From positions 1,364,001 through 1,428,000 of the forward strand of contig CAVWMN010000003.1 of NCBI GenBank assembly GCA_963756115.1: DNA of 64,000 nt, written 5' to 3'. Below the pieces are notes generated by a model, which was given only the letters and a program-made list of their open reading frames with translations, did not search any database and was not told where the DNA came from. The position numbers and the translations under genes were made by a program. Source of the DNA: JTS-RE37 sp963756115 (GTDB taxonomy: Bacteria > Bacteroidota > Bacteroidia > Flavobacteriales > Flavobacteriaceae). Shown one piece after another: positions 43,558-53,100 of the stretch (positions are counted from its first letter, which is position 1; each line of letters starts with the position of its first letter).

Positions 43558-44277
43558 TCAGTTTTTAATGATCCTGGACGCGGAGGATAGATCCTGGTGA
43601 ATTATGCGCGCATCGCCTTTGTAGAATAGCATACTGTTTCCTTTCGCTGTTATATCAATTGAATGGGTCACGCTAAGGTATGCATTGCTGTTCCCGCTAA
43701 GATCCAGTTTCAGGTCCTGAACAGAAAGCGCATAGTCAGACAATTCGCAGTTTCCCGTTAGCCTGGCATCCAGGATCCCGGTATCTCCGGACAGGTGGAT
43801 CATACAGTTTCCCGTGGAAACAACCGCCAGGCGGTCTGATGCCACCGTACCGCTAAACCAACTGTTGCCTGCCAGGTCGATTTTTACAGTTGGCGAGATC
43901 AGTGGATTCTCAAGGACAACTTTTGAATTTCCGTTCACCCTGAAATCCAATATATGCCGGGTGGTAATGAAAACGTTCAGGGTCTCTGAACCTTTTATTT
44001 CGCGGACGCCCTCCAGCTTAATCGTCAGCTTATCGCCAGGCTGATCAACCCGGATATACCCGTGCAGGTTGTCATTCGCCTCGATTTCCACTTTTTCCGT
44101 TGTTTCGGAAAAGGTAATGTGCACAGTAAAGTTGTCGGAGACATCCAAACCGGAATAACCGGAAAAGGCATACGCCCTGGTAGTGACCTCATGGGAGGCG
44201 GTGACCGTATCCTTATCGCAGGAATTTATAAGGAGGGATAAAAAGACGATGGTAAGAATTGTTGATATTGTTTTCAT
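43558..44277 (-). CDS. GIN-domain (DUF2807) lipoprotein
   Basis: The product is 239 residues. A lipoprotein signal (MKTISTILTIVFLSLLINSC) places Cys at about residue 20. The rest is a right-handed beta-helix-like head GIN domain with the usual repeats (YSGLDVSDNFTVHI, DFRVNGNSKVVLENP, KIDLAGNSWFSG, KLDLSGNSNAYL, DITAKGNSMLFYKGD). Such lipoproteins are abundant on Bacteroidota surfaces; function unknown. ATG at 44277 is preferred because the longer start at 44328 would lie five bases from the -7 box. Octanucleotide repeats fill its leader. Confidence 0.85.
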   Translation of the reverse strand: MKTISTILTIVFLSLLINSCDKDTVTASHEVTTRAYAFSGYSGLDVSDNFTVHITFSETTEKVEIEANDNLHGYIRVDQPGDKLTIKLEGVREIKGSETLNVFITTRHILDFRVNGNSKVVLENPLISPTVKIDLAGNSWFSGTVASDRLAVVSTGNCMIHLSGDTGILDARLTGNCELSDYALSVQDLKLDLSGNSNAYLSVTHSIDITAKGNSMLFYKGDARIIHQDLSSASRIIKN

Positions 44278-44287
44278 TTTTTGATTT

Positions 44288-44319
44288 GATGAATTGATGA
44301 ATTGATGAATTGATGAATT
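44288..44319 (-). repeat. Octanucleotide tandem repeat (4 x GATGAATT) in a leader
   Basis: Four exact copies on the plus strand, lying between the promoter box and the start codon of the GIN lipoprotein, 11 bases from the ATG. Eight-base units can slip during replication and would change leader length. Confidence 0.85.
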
Positions 44320-44332
44320 GCTGTTCACTATA

Positions 44333-44340
44333 CAAAATTA
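44333..44340 (-). promoter_or_regulatory. Candidate -7 box (TAATTTTG) for the GIN lipoprotein
   Basis: CAAAATTA on the plus strand reads TAATTTTG on the minus strand, an exact TAnnTTTG match. It implies a start near 44326 and a leader of about 50 bases holding the octamer tract. Confidence 0.5.
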
Positions 44341-44474
44341 ATGCATGCGGCATTTGCGATCAGCATAAAATCTGGCGAAGTATTTTCTCAACTTTCCGGG
44401 ACATGCTGAATTCGGTGAAGTATATTTTTGGTACGCTGAAGTATATCGATATATGTCCAAACAAGCATGGATTT

Positions 44475-45332
44475 TTAACGCCGGACTGAAATCCATTTGC
44501 GGAATTCTTTTGCCTTTTTTTGGCTGACTACGACCTTTTGAAGTAATTCCGGAACCAGGGCAACCTCGATCTTGCCGTTCTCAATGGTTTCGTAGGATGT
44601 GCAGGCTTTCCGATTGATAATAACCTGTCGGTTGGCACGAAAGAACTGGTCATGGTCCAGCTGTTGCAGAAATTCGTCCAGTGAATCGGTGGATACGAAC
44701 TCGGCTGCCTCGAATGTCTGCAGGTAGGTATACCCGTTTAATAGATGGATATGCGCAACTGCCGTTGGTGGCAGTAAGATAGTTTTTCCCCCTTTGGTAA
44801 CGGGAATTGACGTGGATTCATGCCTGTCCGGCAGGGTACCGTCCAACTGGGGATAAGCCGGCACTACAATCATATTCCCCATATTTTTCAGGTATAGCCA
44901 CCAGCTGAAATAGATGAAATTGATGAGGAGAAGGATGAAGATTACCATATACATTTCAGTATACAGCCATTCCGTAACAAATATATCCTGGTCCCAGAGC
45001 AGGCGCATGTAAATAAGGGTAATCCCAAAACTCAGGAGGACGGGGACCACCACCCCCAGGACAAATTGCAACAGAAAACGCTCCAACGGCTGTTCCAGCC
45101 AACCGTACTTTTTATCGAGCCATACTGTAAGTCTTTTGATCCCTTCCCACAGTAACAAGGTAATGAGGAACCCTGCCAGGATATCTATATAAAAAGATCC
45201 TGCTGTCAACCGTTCAAAGATAGAATTGGGCCTCCCAATTGAATCTACGGTGAGGGAAGCAAGCAGGCTTCCGATAATTTTAACCCAATGATCTTTATAA
45301 ACGGGCTGCATAGGGAATACTATCAGGGACAT
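44475..45332 (-). CDS. Membrane-bound LytTR family DNA-binding regulator
   Basis: The protein is 285 residues. Four membrane helices (ASLTVDSIGR region onward: IDILAGFLITLLLWE, FVLGVVVPVLLSFGITLIYM, MYMVIFILLLINFIYFSWWL plus one near the N-terminus) are followed by a linker and a C-terminal LytTR domain: IPVTKGGKTILLPPTAVAHI, YLQTFEAAEFVSTDSLDEFL, DQFFRANRQVIINRKACTSY. There is no receiver domain, so the membrane part is probably the sensor. No histidine kinase partner adjoins. The hydrolase gene at 45500 is upstream on the same strand with a 167-base gap. Confidence 0.87.
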   Translation of the reverse strand: MSLIVFPMQPVYKDHWVKIIGSLLASLTVDSIGRPNSIFERLTAGSFYIDILAGFLITLLLWEGIKRLTVWLDKKYGWLEQPLERFLLQFVLGVVVPVLLSFGITLIYMRLLWDQDIFVTEWLYTEMYMVIFILLLINFIYFSWWLYLKNMGNMIVVPAYPQLDGTLPDRHESTSIPVTKGGKTILLPPTAVAHIHLLNGYTYLQTFEAAEFVSTDSLDEFLQQLDHDQFFRANRQVIINRKACTSYETIENGKIEVALVPELLQKVVVSQKKAKEFRKWISVRR

Positions 45333-45499
45333 GCGGGCATGGTTGTAAATTCGTTCCGCAATTAATACACTGCTATAAATGTACGAGGTTCCCGTAATTC
45401 ATTGTAAAAAAAAATCCTTTGTGATAAACAGGTTTAACCGTATGGTGCTGATCTGTGATTTTTGGCGTTTCGCTATTTTCCAACTTATGATGGGCCTGT

Positions 45500-46474
45500 T
45501 TACCGCTTTGCTATCCAATCAAGCAGGCCTTTTACAAATTCCTGCCGGAGTACCGCTTTTTCGTCCTCATATATGGCATGGCCCGCTTCGTACACCTCTA
45601 GTGTAAAATTTTCTTTTCCATGGGCGTGGAACCCTTTTTGAAGCCGGTAGATGCTTTGGTAAACCGGGACATTGTCATCCTGGTCTTTGGAGCCATAGGC
45701 TATAAAAACATCCTGCTGGAGTTTAGGCCAGTAGTCCATGGCATTAAACCCGATATTCAATTGTACCCAATCCCAGAGCCAGCTGTCGGGACTATGGGGA
45801 AAGGAACCGGCAAATTCCGACCAGCCGGAAGATCGCAGTTCGGTATACCGTTTTTCCAGGGGAGCCCAATCGCGGTTCAGGGCGTATTCCTTAAGGAGGA
45901 TGTGCAGGTCCAGCATTTCTTTGATCTCATTCGGGTTCAGCCCTTCTTTGCGTGCGGTATTGGACATCTCATGGATGATCTGCTCCTCCAGGGTCACAGC
46001 GGCACTGGATACAGCAATCACAAACGTAATATCAGGATCCCTGCCGGCGGCTATGGGAGCAACGGAGCCGCCCTGGCTCAATCCCATTATACCCACCTTT
46101 TCCAGATGAAGTTTTTCCTTAAAAAAGGAGACGGAAGCTATGGCATCACCGGCCAGGTCCTGGAAAGAGGCGTTTTTCCAATCGCCTTCGGATTTGCCAC
46201 AACCCCTCTTATCAGGGAGCAGCACGTAATAACCATTTTCGGCCAGCATTTCCGCAAAGGCACGGGACCACAAGTTGGTCCGGTCGCTGTCGCCCGATCC
46301 CTGTATCAGGGCAATGCCGGTTTTACCGGCAGGATCCTGTGGGCTAAAGATGTCCGCATAGAGGGTGAGAGCTCCATGTTTAAAACTCACCTCTTCCAAT
46401 GCAAGGTATTGGCCAAAAGTGGAGGAATATGTAAGCAAACATATCAGGAGCGGAATCAGCAGTGTATTTCTCAT
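45500..46474 (-). CDS. Exported alpha/beta hydrolase
   Basis: The product is 324 residues with a signal peptide (MRNTLLIPLLICLLTYSSTFG). The hydrolase fold shows the oxyanion region IALIQGSGDSDRTN, PDKRGCGKSEGDW, the nucleophile elbow GLSQGGSVAP with Ser, an acid near YGSKDQDDNVP and the final His in YEAGHAIYED. The catalytic triad is thus complete. It resembles the DUF3887/BAAT-like exported hydrolases; an ester or thioester substrate is likely. ATG at 46474 starts the signal peptide; a TTG lies four codons upstream. Confidence 0.88.
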   Translation of the reverse strand: MRNTLLIPLLICLLTYSSTFGQYLALEEVSFKHGALTLYADIFSPQDPAGKTGIALIQGSGDSDRTNLWSRAFAEMLAENGYYVLLPDKRGCGKSEGDWKNASFQDLAGDAIASVSFFKEKLHLEKVGIMGLSQGGSVAPIAAGRDPDITFVIAVSSAAVTLEEQIIHEMSNTARKEGLNPNEIKEMLDLHILLKEYALNRDWAPLEKRYTELRSSGWSEFAGSFPHSPDSWLWDWVQLNIGFNAMDYWPKLQQDVFIAYGSKDQDDNVPVYQSIYRLQKGFHAHGKENFTLEVYEAGHAIYEDEKAVLRQEFVKGLLDWIAKR

Positions 46475-46622
46475 GGTCCTATACAATTACAATCTGGCGG
46501 ATAAATAATGCAAAACCCGGCCTCCGTTGCCGGGGTATGACATACTATATATTTTTGACGATTGAGTTTAAATAATGTTACAAGACATTGCTTGCCTGTA
46601 AGATATAGTACTGCTGAAGTGA

Positions 46623-46645
46623 GGTACGAGCGTGACGCTCGCACC
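46623..46645 (+). repeat. REP-like imperfect palindrome
   Basis: Arms GGTACGAGCGT (46623-46633) and ACGCTCGCACC (46635-46645) pair with one mismatch around a single base. It lies between two minus-strand genes. I know similar GAGCGTnACGCTC hairpins from other Bacteroidota genomes; no REP-associated transposase is in the window. Confidence 0.6.
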
Positions 46646-46688
46646 GGCATTTTATTGGGGGATATAGTATCCGGTTCCTACCGGGTAA

Positions 46689-47321
46689 TTACATACCAAA
46701 CAGCCCCTTTAAATTTAACTTGCTGAATAATTTTCTGGGATTATCCTTCAACGGAATATCATTTATGATCAAATGGGTCTTGGCCCTGTTCCTGTATGCC
46801 TGATCCAACTTAGTATCCAGTAGCGTATCCAATTGTTCCCAATATATCTTTTCAGCATAGCCGGAATCCAGGTTGGCCTGGAATCGGGGTGGTACATTGT
46901 GCCTTTTCACCGGAAGATAGAGGGCAAGCAATCCTTTAGGCTTATAGCTTCTTCTGGATATATTTGAATCCTTTAATTTTTGCAGGGAATACCAGATTTC
47001 CCAATCGATCCAGGCGCTGTCCCCTGTTTTTTCGCCAATTAAAAGTATCGTTACAGAGCTGCTCCACAGGCGGTATTGAATTTTATCGGAGATAAACCGT
47101 TTAGAGGATTCAGCCAGGTTTTCATCTTTAAACCCGTAGTCAGCGAATGTTCGGTTCGTAAATTTTTTCCGAAGTTCCTGTAAGTAAACAAGATCGGAGT
47201 TATGGTGATAACTTATAAAATAGTTCCTTTTTTTCAATTTCCCGGCCTTGTTTTTATGGTATGCTCCATGCATCTGGCAGTGTGGATGTCCACCGATATC
47301 GATGCATTGTGATAAGGACAT
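46689..47321 (-). CDS. TIR-like (DUF1863/ThsB-type) domain protein
   Basis: The product is 210 residues. The core reads KKRNYFISYHHNSDLVYLQE, NRTFADYGFKDENL, ISDKIQYRLWSSSVTILLIG and SAWIDWEIWYSLQKLKD. The opening FISYHH and the W-x-x-WEI motif are typical of TIR-like DUF1863 (MTH538) proteins, the family of the Thoeris subunit ThsB, which makes cyclic ADP-ribose-type signals on phage infection. No ThsA partner is nearby, so it may be an orphan or have another role. ATG at 47321 is chosen because a TATTTTTG -7 box lies 24 bases upstream; MHGAYHKNK at 47273 is the alternative. A frameshifted 2OG oxygenase diverges from it. Confidence 0.82.
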   Translation of the reverse strand: MSLSQCIDIGGHPHCQMHGAYHKNKAGKLKKRNYFISYHHNSDLVYLQELRKKFTNRTFADYGFKDENLAESSKRFISDKIQYRLWSSSVTILLIGEKTGDSAWIDWEIWYSLQKLKDSNISRRSYKPKGLLALYLPVKRHNVPPRFQANLDSGYAEKIYWEQLDTLLDTKLDQAYRNRAKTHLIINDIPLKDNPRKLFSKLNLKGLFGM

Positions 47322-47344
47322 GATCCGTGGATGTTCAAATTTAA

Positions 47345-47352
47345 CAAAAATA
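47345..47352 (-). promoter_or_regulatory. Candidate -7 box (TATTTTTG) for the TIR-like gene
   Basis: CAAAAATA on the plus strand, an exact minus-strand TAnnTTTG, 23 bases before ATG at 47321. The spacing matches that of the pirin and MarR promoters in this window. Confidence 0.45.
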
Positions 47353-47458
47353 GCAGGAAAAAAATGCCTGACCTGTATGGTGGCAATGTAGCAAGAAGCG
47401 GGTTTGGGAGGTGCATAGAACCCGCTACATTTATTAGATGGAATTAAAGGCAAAAACC

Positions 47459-48209
47459 ATGGAAACAACAAAAAATAAGATGCCGGGTGTAAAGCAACAC
47501 CAGGACCATGCTACGATAAGATCACTGGACTGGCAGTCCATTTCCGGGTCCCTCCACCAGCGCGGGTTTACGCTGATACCCCGGTTCCTGGGGGAGGAAT
47601 CGGGCCGGGACCTGGTAAGCTTATATGACCGGCCTGGTATATACCGGAAAACGGTGGTCATGGAACGGCACCGGTTCGGGCTGGGGGAATACAAGTATTT
47701 TCAATATCCCCTGCCGGAATTACTGCAAAACCTCCGGACCGAACTGTATCCCTATCTCGTACCTGTTGCCAACCAGTGGATGGAAGTCCCTGAAAATGGG
47801 AAAAACATTTCCGGGAACCCATAGCGCTATGCTGGAGGAATGCGCAGTGCATGGCCAGCTGAAGCCTACTCCCCTGATCCTTAAGTATGGAACGGGCGGG
47901 TTCAATACGCTGCACCAGGACCTGTATGGGGAAGTGTATTTTCCGTTTCAATGTGTCCTTTTCCTGAACGAGCCTGGGGCCGACTACACTGGTGGCGAAT
48001 TCGTATTGACACAACAAACCCCCAGGGCACAGTCGCGTGCAATCGTCCTCACCCCAAAAAGAGGGGACATGCTCATTTTTACCACCAACTACAGGCCGGT
48101 ACAGGGTAGCAGGGGATATTATCGGGCCACTATGAAACATGGGGTGAGTGAAGTGCTAAGTGGAGAGCGGCATACTTTGGGTATCATTTTCCATGACGCG
48201 GTGAGTTGA
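47459..48209 (+). pseudogene. 2OG-Fe(II) oxygenase, frameshifted in an A5 run
   Basis: Two frames join into one protein of about 250 residues. The first gives SISGSLHQRGFTLIPRFLGE, GIYRKTVVMERHRFG, and YLVPVANQWMEVPENGK. The second continues TFPGTHSAMLEECAVHGQL, FNTLHQDLYGEVYFPFQ, and MKHGVSEVLSGERHTLGIIF. HxD (HQD), the distal His (KHGVS) and the 2OG-binding Arg (RHTLGI) are all in the second frame. Removing one A from AAAAA at 47801-47805 restores PENGKTFPGTH. It would be a non-haem iron dioxygenase of the type that resembles protein or amino-acid hydroxylases. Sequencing error in the homopolymer is a real alternative to loss of function. Confidence 0.85.
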
Positions 48210-48281
48210 AGTATGGAACAGGCATCCGGTAAATCCCCGGATACCACTTTAATGCACTGTTCCTTGTTGCCCCATTCCTGT

Positions 48282-49322
48282 CTATTCCAATACTTCGTAG
48301 ATGATGATGGATTTTGCTTTGTTCTTTACGAAAATTCCGCCTATTTTTTTAAACTGAAAAGCTTCTTTCACCTGGTTATAGCAGGACTCGCATATGATTA
48401 TCTGGTTTTCGCCGGCAGCCTCCGCCAGGCGGGAGGCGATATTGACCGTATCCCCAATGACGGTATAATCCAATCGTTTCAGGCTGGAGGAACCAATGTT
48501 CCCTGATACCATTTCCCCACTTTTAATGCCAATGGAAACTTTCGGTTTAAAATGGAAATCTCCTTCCATTATAGGCAGTTTATTTATCCGCTCCCGCACG
48601 GCCAAAGCCGCATCAATGGCCCGGTCCAAATGAAACTTGTCCTGGAACACCGCCATGACGGCATCCCCGATAAACTTGTCTACATACCCTTTCTGGGCGA
48701 TGATCTCTTCTACCATCACATCAAAATAAGTATTCAGCATGTCCACCACCTTGTCTGGCCGGGCACTTTCGCTGATGGCCGTAAAACCACATACATCTAT
48801 GAACATGACGGTGGCCTCAATAGTATCACTGGCCATGATGGAAGTTTCATAATCTTTTCGTCCCATGAAATTCAGGACGTTTACGTCCACATACATCCTG
48901 AGAATGTTATTTTCCTTAATTGCCTTTAGGGTATCCTTTATTCGGTGAGCGTGTTTCAAGGTCTTTTCCATGGTAATGTTAAGGTCCTCAAAATTGATGG
49001 GTTTGGTTATAAAATCAAAGGCACCGCGGTTCATGGCCGTCCGGATATTGTCCATATCCCCATAGGCTGAAACCATAACCGATTGGATTAACGGGTTGAA
49101 TGCGTTGATTTCTGTCAGCAAGGTCAGGCCATCCATTTCCGGCATATTGATGTCGCTCAATACAAGATCCATATCAGGTTCTGTTCGTAGTTTCTCCAGG
49201 GCATCCTTACCATTGATGGCAAAGACAAATTCGTATTCATTTTGCCTTATTTGCTTCCGGAACTTCTGTTTGATAAGCACTTCCAGGTCCGTTTCATCAT
49301 CTACAACTAATATTCTTGCCAT
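48282..49322 (-). CDS. Response regulator-adenylyl cyclase
   Basis: The protein is 346 residues. Residues 1-125 are a receiver (ILVVDDETDLEVL; phospho-acceptor Asp in LVLSDINMPEMDG; Lys in ITKPINFEDL). After a helical linker, residues about 165-346 form a class III cyclase: FIDVCGFTAISES, KFIGDAVMAVF, and DYTVIGDTVNIASRLAE. Lys before FIGD and Asp in DYTVIGD specify adenine, so ATP to cAMP is expected, switched by phosphorylation. It starts on the last base of the preceding receiver gene (TAATG overlap), so both are co-translated behind the broken propeller kinase. Confidence 0.92.
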   Translation of the reverse strand: MARILVVDDETDLEVLIKQKFRKQIRQNEYEFVFAINGKDALEKLRTEPDMDLVLSDINMPEMDGLTLLTEINAFNPLIQSVMVSAYGDMDNIRTAMNRGAFDFITKPINFEDLNITMEKTLKHAHRIKDTLKAIKENNILRMYVDVNVLNFMGRKDYETSIMASDTIEATVMFIDVCGFTAISESARPDKVVDMLNTYFDVMVEEIIAQKGYVDKFIGDAVMAVFQDKFHLDRAIDAALAVRERINKLPIMEGDFHFKPKVSIGIKSGEMVSGNIGSSSLKRLDYTVIGDTVNIASRLAEAAGENQIIICESCYNQVKEAFQFKKIGGIFVKNKAKSIIIYEVLE

Positions 49323-49696
49323 TATATTAGTGTTAAAAGTTTATTCTTTAAGAGGCTAAAATCCAGTGGTTTGGTCAGAAAATCGTTGGCCCCCAGTCGT
49401 TTGGCCACATTGCGGTTTTCCTCGTCCCCATAGGCTGTGATCATCATTACGACCGGTGGAGGTTGTTCATAATTTGAACGGATATGCTTAAGAAGTTCCA
49501 AACCGCTCATCCCCGGCATATTGATATCGGAAAGAATCAATAGGGCCTCATGCCTCATTTTTTGGAGGAGATCCACGGCCTCCTCGCCGGAAAGTGCAAA
49601 TACAAAATTCAAATCCCCACTCCGGATTTCTTTCCTGAATCGTTGCTGAAAAAGGGACTGTATGTCCTTTTCGTCATCTACTGCCAGTATTTTCAT
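49322..49696 (-). CDS. Stand-alone response regulator receiver
   Basis: The product is 124 residues, a single CheY-like receiver: KILAVDDEKDIQSLFQQRFR, the Asp in ALLILSDINMPGMSGLELL, Thr in MITAYGDEEN, and Lys in DFLTKPLDFSL. There is no output domain. It resembles the receiver half of the downstream cyclase (QQRFRKEIRSGDLNFVFALS versus KQKFRKQIRQNEYEFVFAIN), suggesting duplication. It probably carries the phosphate from the adjacent kinase toward the cyclase. Confidence 0.9.
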   Translation of the reverse strand: MKILAVDDEKDIQSLFQQRFRKEIRSGDLNFVFALSGEEAVDLLQKMRHEALLILSDINMPGMSGLELLKHIRSNYEQPPPVVMMITAYGDEENRNVAKRLGANDFLTKPLDFSLLKNKLLTLI

Positions 49697-49728
49697 TGGC
49701 GGTTTCTTTTTTTAATATACTACTAATC

Positions 49729-49861
49729 CTACTTCCTTACGGGAAGAATAATTTGGAGAGGTACCCTTCCCTTGGTCGGCACCAAGCTTTAGCTCCCCCC
49801 ATGAGCTTTTACAGTCTCCTAACTTAAAGATAATCCTAATCCCGTTCCTACCCGGCGGTTT
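49729..49861 (-). pseudogene. Remnant of a histidine kinase ATPase domain
   Basis: Read on the minus strand, pieces in three frames match the end of the intact kinase ATPase domain nearby: KPPG, SSWGELKL and VPLQIILPVRK followed by stop, against KPTG, KAHGGELKV and SEFLIYLPI. The gene is gone except for this last piece. It indicates a second propeller-type or related kinase once stood here. Confidence 0.6.
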
Positions 49862-49917
49862 AATAGGGAAAAAGGAATTATTGATTTTCCATTTTCAATT
49901 TTTAAGATCCACATCTT

Positions 49918-50048
49918 ATAACAACGGATTTTAATCCGTTGGATAATGTCCAACCTAAGTCAGAGTGTCGTAGACACGAAACATATCTATAACAATAGAG
50001 AAACTCATCCATGAATGTTCTGCTATTATGATTAAAATCCGTTGTTAT
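49918..50048 (+). repeat. MITE-like element with 19-bp terminal inverted repeats
   Basis: ATAACAACGGATTTTAATC (49918-49936) recurs as its exact reverse complement at 50030-50048. Between them lies a GTGTC-GTA-GACAC hairpin (49965-49977); just outside is a GAGGC-TAT-GCCTC hairpin (50059-50071). No ORF is inside. It sits between the kinase and its response regulator gene. Confidence 0.75.
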
Positions 50049-50103
50049 CGTATCTGCCGAGGCTATGCCTCTGTATCTTAAAACAACATTCTCCATTATT
50101 AAA

Positions 50104-53100
50104 TCATATTGGTAAGTATATAAGAAATTCGCTTCCTGTTCCCTCCTCAGACAGCACCTTCAACTCCCCCCCATGCGCTTTTACAATATCATAACTTAGA
50201 GAAAGGCCCAATCCTGTGCCTTCCCCGGTTGGTTTGGTAGTAAAGAAGGGTTGGAATATCTTGTCAATTACCTTTTTCGAAATGCCGTTGCCGTTGTCCT
50301 TAACTGAGATGGTTATTGCCTCTTGATTGTCTCCTGCCCCTGAAAGGGTAACCATTCGTTTTGTGGTGACCGTCACATTGGCTTCGTAGCCCTTTTGATC
50401 AAGTTTCTGGCCTTCACTGACCGCACTGCGGTTGCGTTCAGCACAGGCATAGAAAGCGTTGGTGACTAAATTTAAAATAACCCTTCCTATTTCTTGGGGA
50501 ACAACATTGATTTTCCCGATACTTTCATCAAAATCCGTTTTCATGGTGGCATTGAATGTTTTGTCTTTGGCCCGTAAACCGTGGTAAGCCAATCGCAAAT
50601 ACTCATCCGTGAGCGCGTTGATATCGGTGTGGTTCTTTTTGTCCGCCGCTGCTTCGGCTATGCTGCAACATACCTTTTACAATGCTATCGGCCCGTTTTC
50701 CATGATGCAGGATTTTTTGCTGGTTGTCAATGGCATCATTGGCAATGGATCTCGCTTCCTCAATATTTCCCATGTCAAGTGCGTCCTTCATTTCGGCGAG
50801 TAATTCTTCATTGACTTCCGAAAAATTGTTCACGAAATTCAAAGGGTTTTTTATTTCATGGGCGATGCCGGCTGTAAGTTCACCAAGGCTGGCCATTTTT
50901 TCGGATTGGATGAGTTGTGCCTGGGTTGTTTTAAGTTCCGCATAGGCCTTTTCAATCTCCTTTGCCTGGGCAAGTTCTTTCTTTTGTGATTTTACCCGTT
51001 CCAGCCGAAGCACCCTTTTTTTCTGATATTGGTGTACTATCCTTAAAACAGCAACAAATAAAAGTCCATAAATTGCATAAGCCCACCAGCTAAACCAATA
51101 TGGAGGTCGGATCACAAATGGATAACTCAGTTCTTCGCTCCAGTAGCCGTCACTGTTCATCGCTTTTGCCTTAAAGGTATAGTTGCCAAAGGACAGATTC
51201 GTATAGGTGGCCAAGGGGGTAGTCATTAGCGTGCCCCAGTTGTCATCCAAGCCTTCAAGCATATATTGATATTTGACGCGTTCGGGCTTATTGGTGGTTA
51301 TTCCTGTGAACTTAAAACTCAGCGCATTGTTGTTATAGGCCAGTTCCAATACCTCCGGGGTATAACTCCAATTTGAAACAGTACTGAAATTAAAATCTTT
51401 TAGCGTACGGCCATTATTTAATAACAAAGCTGTATCCTTCTTATTCTCAATCTCCAGCCAGTTGATCTCCTGGTCGAACAACAGTACCGCATTCATTTGC
51501 ATGTATGGTGGAATAGTATCCGTCTTGTCCTTCCCGGGGTCAAAAGCCGTTAGCCTGTCCGGATTGCCTGACCAGATGATCCCATTAGTATCCTGCACCA
51601 AAGTATTGACAAAGTTTCCGCCACCCCGGAAGCCATCTGTATACAAATAGTTTTTAAATACCCCATCAGCTGTTCCCACCTTGGTATTGTCAGCCCTGTC
51701 AGCCATTGATGAATGTAACCTGCTTAATCCATTATTGGTTGCAAGCCAGATGTGGCCTTCAGTATCCTCAAGGATACCATAAATATTATTGCTTGACAAT
51801 CCCTGTTCCATCGTATATTGCGTAAATGTTTCTCCATTGTATTTAAACACACCACCATTGCCGGTACCCACCCAAATTTGGCCATAGCTGTCTTCCAGTA
51901 AACTTCTTATATCATTTAAGCCACTCCCCATGCCAAATTGCGTGAAAACTGTCCCGTCATATTTGGTAAGTCCGTTATACCGACTTGCGAACCACAGATT
52001 CTTATTCTTGTCCTCTATAATTTTTATTATTTGCCTTCCACTCAATCCTTGCGCTGTTGAATAATAGTAGGAAGAGGTGCCGTCATACTCAATAACCCCA
52101 TCATCGGTTCCAAACCAGATGTGCCCCTTACTATCTTCCATAATGCACCACATCCCCCCACCCTTCGGTTGGGGATAGTGGGTAAAGGACGCTCCGTTAA
52201 ATTTAATTGCGCCATAATCCCATTTAGCAAGCCAGAGATTACCCTTTTGATCCTCAGATATTGCTGTTATCCAATTTATTTTTCCATCATCATCGTTAAA
52301 TTGGGAGACCTTGTTCCGGGTTATTTGATGGAATCCTTCCAGGGTACCCACCCATAGTGTACCATCCTTACTAAGGAAGACAGACCTTATACTATTATCT
52401 GACAATCCCTGCTCTATTTGTAAATGAGAGAAGAGGGCTCTATGGATTTTTGATAATCCATAATTAGTGTTAAGCCACAAATTGCCGTTTTTGTCTTCTG
52501 TTATAGCAACAGCATTAGGAACCATCCCCTCTGGGTTTATATGTGCACCGTCAAAATAATAAAGGGCCATTGCCTGGGGGTCTGTCGAAGAAGGGTATGC
52601 TAGCCATATATGGGTTCCGTCTTTAGAATATACAATATTGGGCAATTTAGATTCAGAGTCACGGATGGCAGAATATTTTAAATAGGACGCTCCATCAAAG
52701 GTTCCGGCCAGTAGGTTGGTACTGAAGTCTGACCATTTTAAATTATTCGGTTGTCCTGGATGGTTGACCACATATTTTGTAAAAGTGGTACCATCATATT
52801 TTATGAGTTGCCCTTCTAAAGTTAACATCCAAATATTACCGGATGTATCTTCCATTAGCTTTTCTATCCAATGGTCCAAACCCTGTTCAGCAGTGAAATT
52901 TGTAAAGGAACTACCATCATATTTAGTTATTCCTTTTCTGCTGCAGAACCAAAGGTTCCCTTTCCGGTCTTCAATCATGTCGAGCATGGCCCTGTCTGGC
53001 AGTCCCAGGTCTGTACTGAAATTAGTAAAATACTTTCCATCAAATTTACTCAGACCAAACTAGGTACAGAACCACATATTGCCCTTGCGGTCTTCAAAGA

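Noticed and set aside
47790..47810. Programmed frameshift in the 2OG oxygenase
   Set aside because: The needed shift is +1 in an A5 run; the zero-frame codons do not form the X XXY YYZ slippery pattern, so mutation or read error is simpler.
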